Assembly (NCBI GenBank): GCA_902772455.1
Contig: CACYAW010000002.1
Location: 1-64,000, forward strand
DNA: 64,000 nt
Reading direction: 5' to 3'
Source of the DNA: an uncultured Bacteroidales bacterium
Lineage (GTDB): Bacteria > Bacteroidota > Bacteroidia > Bacteroidales > Muribaculaceae
Shown: piece after piece, positions 62,148 to 64,000 of the stretch
How positions within the stretch are numbered: position 1 is the stretch's first letter
Layout of the letters: each line of letters opens with the position of its first letter
Notes under the pieces: model-generated
Told to the model about the DNA's origin: nothing
Databases searched by the model: none
Seen by the model: only the letters and a program-made list of their open reading frames with translations
Position numbers and translations under genes: made by a program

Positions 62148-64000
62148 ATGAAACATTGGATAATGATAATGATAGCTGCCCTGAGTTGCATCACGGCATG
62201 GGCAGGAGAGGACAATTACACTGAGTGGGTCAATCCCAGAATCGGCACAGGCGGGCACGGACACGTGTTCCTGGGCGCTAACGTGCCGTTTGGCTACGTG
62301 CAGCTGGGGCCCACCGAGCACACGCGCGGCTGGGACTGGTGCTCGGGCTATCATGAGAGCGACTCGGTGCTCATCGGTTTCGGGCATCAGCACTTGAGCG
62401 GCACAGGCATCGGCGACCTAGGCGATGTGGCACTGCTTCCCGTTCCCAACCGCGACCAACGCGAGATCATCTTCAGCCACCGTGACGAGACCGTGCGGCC
62501 CGGCTATTATGCCATTACGCTGCGCGATGCCGGCAAACCTTACGTTAACGTTGAACTCACAGCCACCCAACGCACGGGTATGCACCGTTACACCTTCGCC
62601 CCCTCTCAAACGACCAGCCAACTCTTGTTGGATTTGGGACAAGGAACCGGATGGGACACGCCCAAGCAGATGAAAATGAAGCAATTGTCGCCCCGCATGA
62701 TTGCAGGATACCGACATTCATCGGGCTGGGCAAGGGACCAAAAGGATTTCTTTGCCATGGAGTTTTCCCAAGATGTGACCCTAGAAAAGCTCAATGGTGA
62801 TACCCTAGGATTAATCACCACACCCAACAACGGCACTCCCCTGCTGGTCAAGACAGGATTGTCGGCAGTAAGCATCGAGAACGCCATCGGCAACCTGATG
62901 AGCGAGAATCCAGGGTGGGATTTCTATGATGTCGTGGCTGCGGCAGACAAAGCTTGGAGCGCCGAATTGGGTAAAATCAACATCACAACCGATAACACCG
63001 ATGACCGCACGGTATTCTATACCGCCCTGTTCCACACGATGGTGGCTCCGTCGGTGTTCAACGACGTGTGCGGCGAGTACCGCGGTGCCGACGGCAAGGT
63101 GCATGAAGGCGATTTCACCAACTACACCACCCTGTCGCTGTGGGACACTTACCGTGCCGCCCACCCGTTGCAGACACTTATCCACCGTGAAAAGCAAGCC
63201 GACATCGCGCAGACCTTCCTGCACATCTTTGAGCAGCAGGGCAAACTGCCCGTGTGGCACCTGATGGGTAATGAAACCGACTGCATGGTGGGTAATCCCG
63301 GTGTTCCTGTGCTGGCCGACCTCGTGCTGAAAGGCTTTGACGTGGACGCGCAGGCCGCGCTCAAGGCGATGACAACCAGTGCGATGCTTGACGAGCGGTC
63401 TATGGGGCTGTTGAAACAGTACGGTTACATCCCTTACGACCTAGAACCCGACAAGGAGACCGTGGCACGCGGACTGGAGTATGCTCTAGCCGACTGGTGC
63501 ATCGCCCAAGTGGCAAAAAAGGCAGGTGACAAGGCCAATTATGACTATTTCTTGGACCGCAGCAAGTCTTACCGCCATTATTTTGACAAGCAAAGCCGCT
63601 TCATGCGCGGCAAGGACTCAAAAGGCAAATTCCGCGACTTGGCGGAATTTGATCCGCTCTCGACCAAGCACCGCAACGACGACTACTGCGAAGGCAATGC
63701 CTGGCAATACACCTGGCTCGTACCGCATGACGTGCACGGGCTGGTAGAGCAGTTTGGCAGTGAAAAAGCCTTTATCAGCAAACTTGACTCGCTGTTTATC
63801 GTCGAGGGCGGCCTGGGCGAGGATGCATCACCCGACGTAAGTGGCCTCATTGGCCAATATGCCCACGGCAATGAGCCTAGCCACCACATCATCTACATGT
63901 ACAACTACGTGGGACAGCCCTACAAGGCAGCCCGCCTTATCCGCCAAGTGCTGCGCGAGCAGTACCGCAACGACCTCGATGGCTTGAGCGGGAATGAGGA
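62148..64000 (+). CDS. GH92 family alpha-mannosidase, 3' end cut by window
   Basis: 617 codons are visible from the ATG at 62148, with no stop before the edge; family members usually run to about 740-780 residues. The signal peptide is about 1-19 (M-K-H-W-I-M ... A-W-A-G). GH92 marks are 'V-N-P-R-I-G-T-G-G-H-G-H-V-F', 'F-G-Y-V-Q-L-G-P', 'H-L-S-G-T-G', the acid Glu in 'W-H-L-M-G-N-E-T-D-C-M-V-G', and 'L-E-Y-A-L-A-D-W-C-I-A'. It ends at 'G-L-S-G-N-E-D', near the catalytic base region. These calcium-dependent exo-enzymes release mannose, often from alpha-1,2-linked N-glycan arms. Exported, with no SusC/D nearby in view. Confidence 0.95.
   Translation, partial: MKHWIMIMIAALSCITAWAGEDNYTEWVNPRIGTGGHGHVFLGANVPFGYVQLGPTEHTRGWDWCSGYHESDSVLIGFGHQHLSGTGIGDLGDVALLPVPNRDQREIIFSHRDETVRPGYYAITLRDAGKPYVNVELTATQRTGMHRYTFAPSQTTSQLLLDLGQGTGWDTPKQMKMKQLSPRMIAGYRHSSGWARDQKDFFAMEFSQDVTLEKLNGDTLGLITTPNNGTPLLVKTGLSAVSIENAIGNLMSENPGWDFYDVVAAADKAWSAELGKINITTDNTDDRTVFYTALFHTMVAPSVFNDVCGEYRGADGKVHEGDFTNYTTLSLWDTYRAAHPLQTLIHREKQADIAQTFLHIFEQQGKLPVWHLMGNETDCMVGNPGVPVLADLVLKGFDVDAQAALKAMTTSAMLDERSMGLLKQYGYIPYDLEPDKETVARGLEYALADWCIAQVAKKAGDKANYDYFLDRSKSYRHYFDKQSRFMRGKDSKGKFRDLAEFDPLSTKHRNDDYCEGNAWQYTWLVPHDVHGLVEQFGSEKAFISKLDSLFIVEGGLGEDASPDVSGLIGQYAHGNEPSHHIIYMYNYVGQPYKAARLIRQVLREQYRNDLDGLSGNE

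Noticed and set aside
60972..62393. 473-residue form of the serine hydrolase starting at 62393
   Set aside because: The extra 102 residues overlap the GH92 signal peptide and both promoters and show no export signal. The signal peptide begins at 62087.

Overview
This 64 kb window is chromosomal DNA from a member of the Bacteroidales. Muribaculaceae or Prevotellaceae is my best guess, but sequence alone does not settle the family. Supporting signs are Bacteroidota-type -7 boxes (TAnnTTTG, more than twenty usable examples, some with a TTTG/CTTG-like box about 19-20 bp upstream), a type IX secretion plug protein, many exported proteins ending in dockerin repeats or a short 'G-x-N-I-V ... K-K-V-L' tail, a BspA-type leucine-rich repeat protein, GxxExxY genes, and a TPR lipoprotein sensor. 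No rRNA, tRNA, CRISPR array, integrase or classical insertion sequence was seen.

Layout. Positions 1-4.7 kb: start of a leftward gene at the edge, then two large leftward exported proteins (a dockerin LRR protein and a repeat protein). 4.9-13.5 kb: rightward housekeeping genes (5-formyl-THF cyclo-ligase, a GxxExxY gene inside inverted repeats, M16 protease, uvrB, YgiQ radical SAM protein, PAP2 phosphatase). 13.5-19.5 kb: a leftward operon of a TlpA thioredoxin, a predicted outer-membrane barrel, two Omp28-type thiol proteins and a duplicated dockerin protein. 19.7-25.7 kb: leftward exported protein, LptF/LptG-like permease, tgt, a coiled-coil protein and a double TonB-C protein. 25.9-30.2 kb: TPR sensor, M6 protease and a coiled-coil protein. 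30.4-39.2 kb: rightward methyltransferase, holA, then three dockerin-bearing exported enzymes (GH53 galactanase and two subtilisins). 39.3-43.6 kb: gpmI, M64 peptidase and an HsdR-N gene in a repeat-rich zone. 43.8-48.8 kb: an operon of five exported proteins of unknown role. 48.8-52.9 kb: PcrA/UvrD helicase, nspC and a second GxxExxY gene with inverted and tandem repeats. 53.2-56.8 kb: mtnN-luxS-antiporter-T9SS plug cluster. 56.8-64 kb: DUF1893 protein, prfA, an LTA-synthase-like membrane sulfatase, a serine hydrolase and a GH92 mannosidase that runs off the right edge.

How the genes work together: mtnN and luxS are consecutive steps of S-adenosylhomocysteine recycling and AI-2 formation. 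The GH53, GH92, M6, M64, S8 and M16 enzymes fit a gut or animal-associated glycan and protein degrader. The T9SS plug protein agrees with the surface-export signals.

The most unusual content is in the small repeats. (1) Arrays of 7-nt units ending in TAG lie directly on, or just after, stop codons of at least six unrelated genes. (2) Both GxxExxY nuclease-like genes sit between inverted repeats, like compact mobile elements. (3) A composite palindrome follows two unrelated genes that share about 19 bp starting at the stop codon itself. Long open frames antisense to uvrB, tgt, gpmI, prfA and the M64 gene were judged to be composition shadows.
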